Shown: positions 62,734 to 64,000 of the stretch, piece by piece | How positions within the stretch are numbered: position 1 is the first letter of the stretch | Layout: each line of letters begins with the position of its first letter | From: Clostridium beijerinckii HUN142 | GTDB taxonomy: Bacteria; Bacillota; Clostridia; Clostridiales; Clostridiaceae | Direction: 5' to 3' | DNA: 64,000 nt | NCBI RefSeq assembly: GCF_000621745.1 | Contig: NZ_JHXK01000011.1 | Location: 124,001 to 188,000, forward strand | Position numbers and translations under genes: made by a program | The notes under the pieces: generated by a model | Told to the model about the DNA's origin: nothing | Seen by the model: only the letters and a program-made list of their open reading frames with translations | Databases searched by the model: none

Positions 62734-64000
62734 TTATTTTGTGTTAAATTCTTTATTAATATCCAGAACTTCCATAACTAAGTCTTTACCTATCTCAGGT
62801 GGAATAAATTCTGGCTTGCTAAAATAATATCCTTGGAGATAATCCACTCCAAACTCTACAAGCTTTCTTAATTCCTCCCTTGTTTCAACCCCCTCAGCTA
62901 CAACTTTAATTTTTCTTTGCTTAGCATAAGAGATGAGGTTTTTTGAAATTTGCTGCCTATTTAAATCTTTATCAATTCCTCTTACAATTTCCATATCTAT
63001 TTTAACATAATCCGGTGTAATTGCTAACAATACTGCTTCATTATTATATCCTGAACCAAAGTCATCAATGGCAAGTTTAGCATTCCACTTTTCAATTACT
63101 TTTCTCTTTATAGCAATGTTATCTCCATTAGAACGTTCATTTTCAAGTAGTTCTATTACCAATCTATCAAGATGTTCTCCATACAGTTCTTCAAATCTCT
63201 CTGTATCCTCATAGGATAATACATGGTTTGGTAAAGAATTTATAAAAAGTTTAGCGTCCTTAAATTTCTCTTTATTACTTACAAAACCTTCAAGCGCTTT
63301 AAAAAATGTAATTTTTTCTATTTCGTATAATCGTGAATCTGCAGTTGCAAGCTTGATTATATGAAGTGGATTCTTAAGTGACTCTAGCTTTGAACGCATA
63401 AGAGCTTCATATGCAAATATTTTTCCTGTTTTTGCATCTATTATTGGCTGGAATGCATACTTAATAAGTTTTTCATCAAGTAACTTATTTAAATCTTCTT
63501 GACTACTAAACAAGAACGAATCCTCAGTATATTCCTCTTTATTAAACTCACTTATATTTCCTTTTACCGTTTTTTTAATTTTATACATTGCAAAATCTGA
63601 ATACTTAGCTAAATCCTTAAAAGTTACAGCATCATATGGATACCATGCTATCCCTGTTGATATTCTAACTTTTAATTCTCTATTATTAGGCAGATTAAGC
63701 ACTGAATCTTCAATACCAGAATGAATGCTTTTTACAATTTTCCTAATTTCGTATTTATCTTCATATCCGTATAAAAATGTATAGAACTCATCTCCCGATC
63801 TTCTTCCAACTATTCCTCCATATTTCTCAATTTCTTTCAATACTTTGGAAGCTTTTCTTATGTACTCATCTCCATAGTCATGACCATAGGTATCATTTAC
63901 ATATTTTAAATTATCTAAATCCCACATTACAAATGCTCCGACTTTAAGATTATTATTTCTAAATATTTCTTCTACTGTATTATTAAATGCCCTTCTATTT
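62734..64000 (-). CDS. GGDEF-EAL cyclic-di-GMP protein (partial, N-terminus beyond edge)
   Basis: The visible 421 codons begin NRRAFNNTVEEIF and continue past the window, so the true start is not seen. The GGDEF domain has VGRRSGDEFYTF (SGDEF, a variant still active in some enzymes). The EAL domain keeps YEALMR, DDFGSGYNNEAV and VVAEGVET, but the loop after DDFGSG is unusual (NNEAVLLA instead of SSLSYL). Probably a phosphodiesterase or a sensor. It lies 31 bases upstream of the FapA-like gene, suggesting one operon. Confidence 0.9.
   Translation of the reverse strand, partial: NRRAFNNTVEEIFRNNNLKVGAFVMWDLDNLKYVNDTYGHDYGDEYIRKASKVLKEIEKYGGIVGRRSGDEFYTFLYGYEDKYEIRKIVKSIHSGIEDSVLNLPNNRELKVRISTGIAWYPYDAVTFKDLAKYSDFAMYKIKKTVKGNISEFNKEEYTEDSFLFSSQEDLNKLLDEKLIKYAFQPIIDAKTGKIFAYEALMRSKLESLKNPLHIIKLATADSRLYEIEKITFFKALEGFVSNKEKFKDAKLFINSLPNHVLSYEDTERFEELYGEHLDRLVIELLENERSNGDNIAIKRKVIEKWNAKLAIDDFGSGYNNEAVLLAITPDYVKIDMEIVRGIDKDLNRQQISKNLISYAKQRKIKVVAEGVETREELRKLVEFGVDYLQGYYFSKPEFIPPEIGKDLVMEVLDINKEFNTK

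Overview
The window is low-GC, Gram-positive, spore-forming DNA. It carries two alpha/beta-type small acid-soluble spore protein genes, AGGAGG-type ribosome sites throughout, frequent TTG/GTG starts, a complete Rnf ferredoxin:NAD oxidoreductase operon, a class III fructose-1,6-bisphosphatase and a guanine-class riboswitch. Together these point to a saccharolytic anaerobic Clostridium of the C. beijerinckii / C. saccharoperbutylacetonicum kind; the species is inference. I saw no rRNA, tRNA, phage, insertion sequence or CRISPR array, so this reads as ordinary chromosome with some unusual lineage-specific genes.

Layout. 1-3.7 kb: a TetR-regulated efflux operon (adaptor gene runs off the left edge) and a two-component system. 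4-6.7 kb: small membrane proteins, a YdcF-like protein and a divergent pair of spore DNA-binding proteins. 6.8-14.5 kb: a secreted cell-wall-binding protein, then carbohydrate genes (glycogen debranching enzyme, fructose bisphosphatase, DeoR-type regulator, HAD phosphatase). 14.5-18.3 kb: a probable metal-homeostasis island with two COG0523 GTPases, one fused to a DUF1980-like domain and one with a His/Cys-rich metal tail, beside a DUF523-DUF1722 protein. 18.4-21.9 kb: msrB and a large Cache-PAS-GGDEF-EAL protein. 22.3-25.9 kb: hexuronate (pectin) catabolism genes kdgT, kduI and a LacI-type regulator, with three copies of one operator motif. 26.4-34.2 kb: NusG_II and HepS-like genes, apbE, and rseC-rnfCDGEAB.

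34.7-43 kb: GNAT protein, MATE pump, argF, a secreted repeat protein, a YibE/F pair, a 2H phosphoesterase and a NUDIX hydrolase. 43-52 kb: an orphan nucleotidyltransferase-like protein with a structured leader, a cytochrome-b5-like protein with a Gly/Thr repeat tail, DAHP synthase, DUF503, a YhaM-type exoribonuclease, a soluble DUF1638-like/PAS histidine kinase, an NlpC/P60 hydrolase with an unexplained structured region upstream, and a small orphan gene. 52-64 kb: a long-form PRPP synthetase, an orphan ABC ATPase, a SUV3-like RNA helicase, pepT, a guanine-riboswitch-controlled pbuX-xpt operon, a FapA/DUF342 protein and a GGDEF-EAL protein cut by the right edge.

The most unusual items are the COG0523-DUF1980 fusion with its neighbours, the structured GC-rich element at 51.07-51.17 kb, the SUV3-like helicase, the DUF1638-like kinase, and several small genes with good ribosome sites but no recognised family. 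Many starts were moved downstream of the longest open frame because the longer start lies inside the Shine-Dalgarno sequence.
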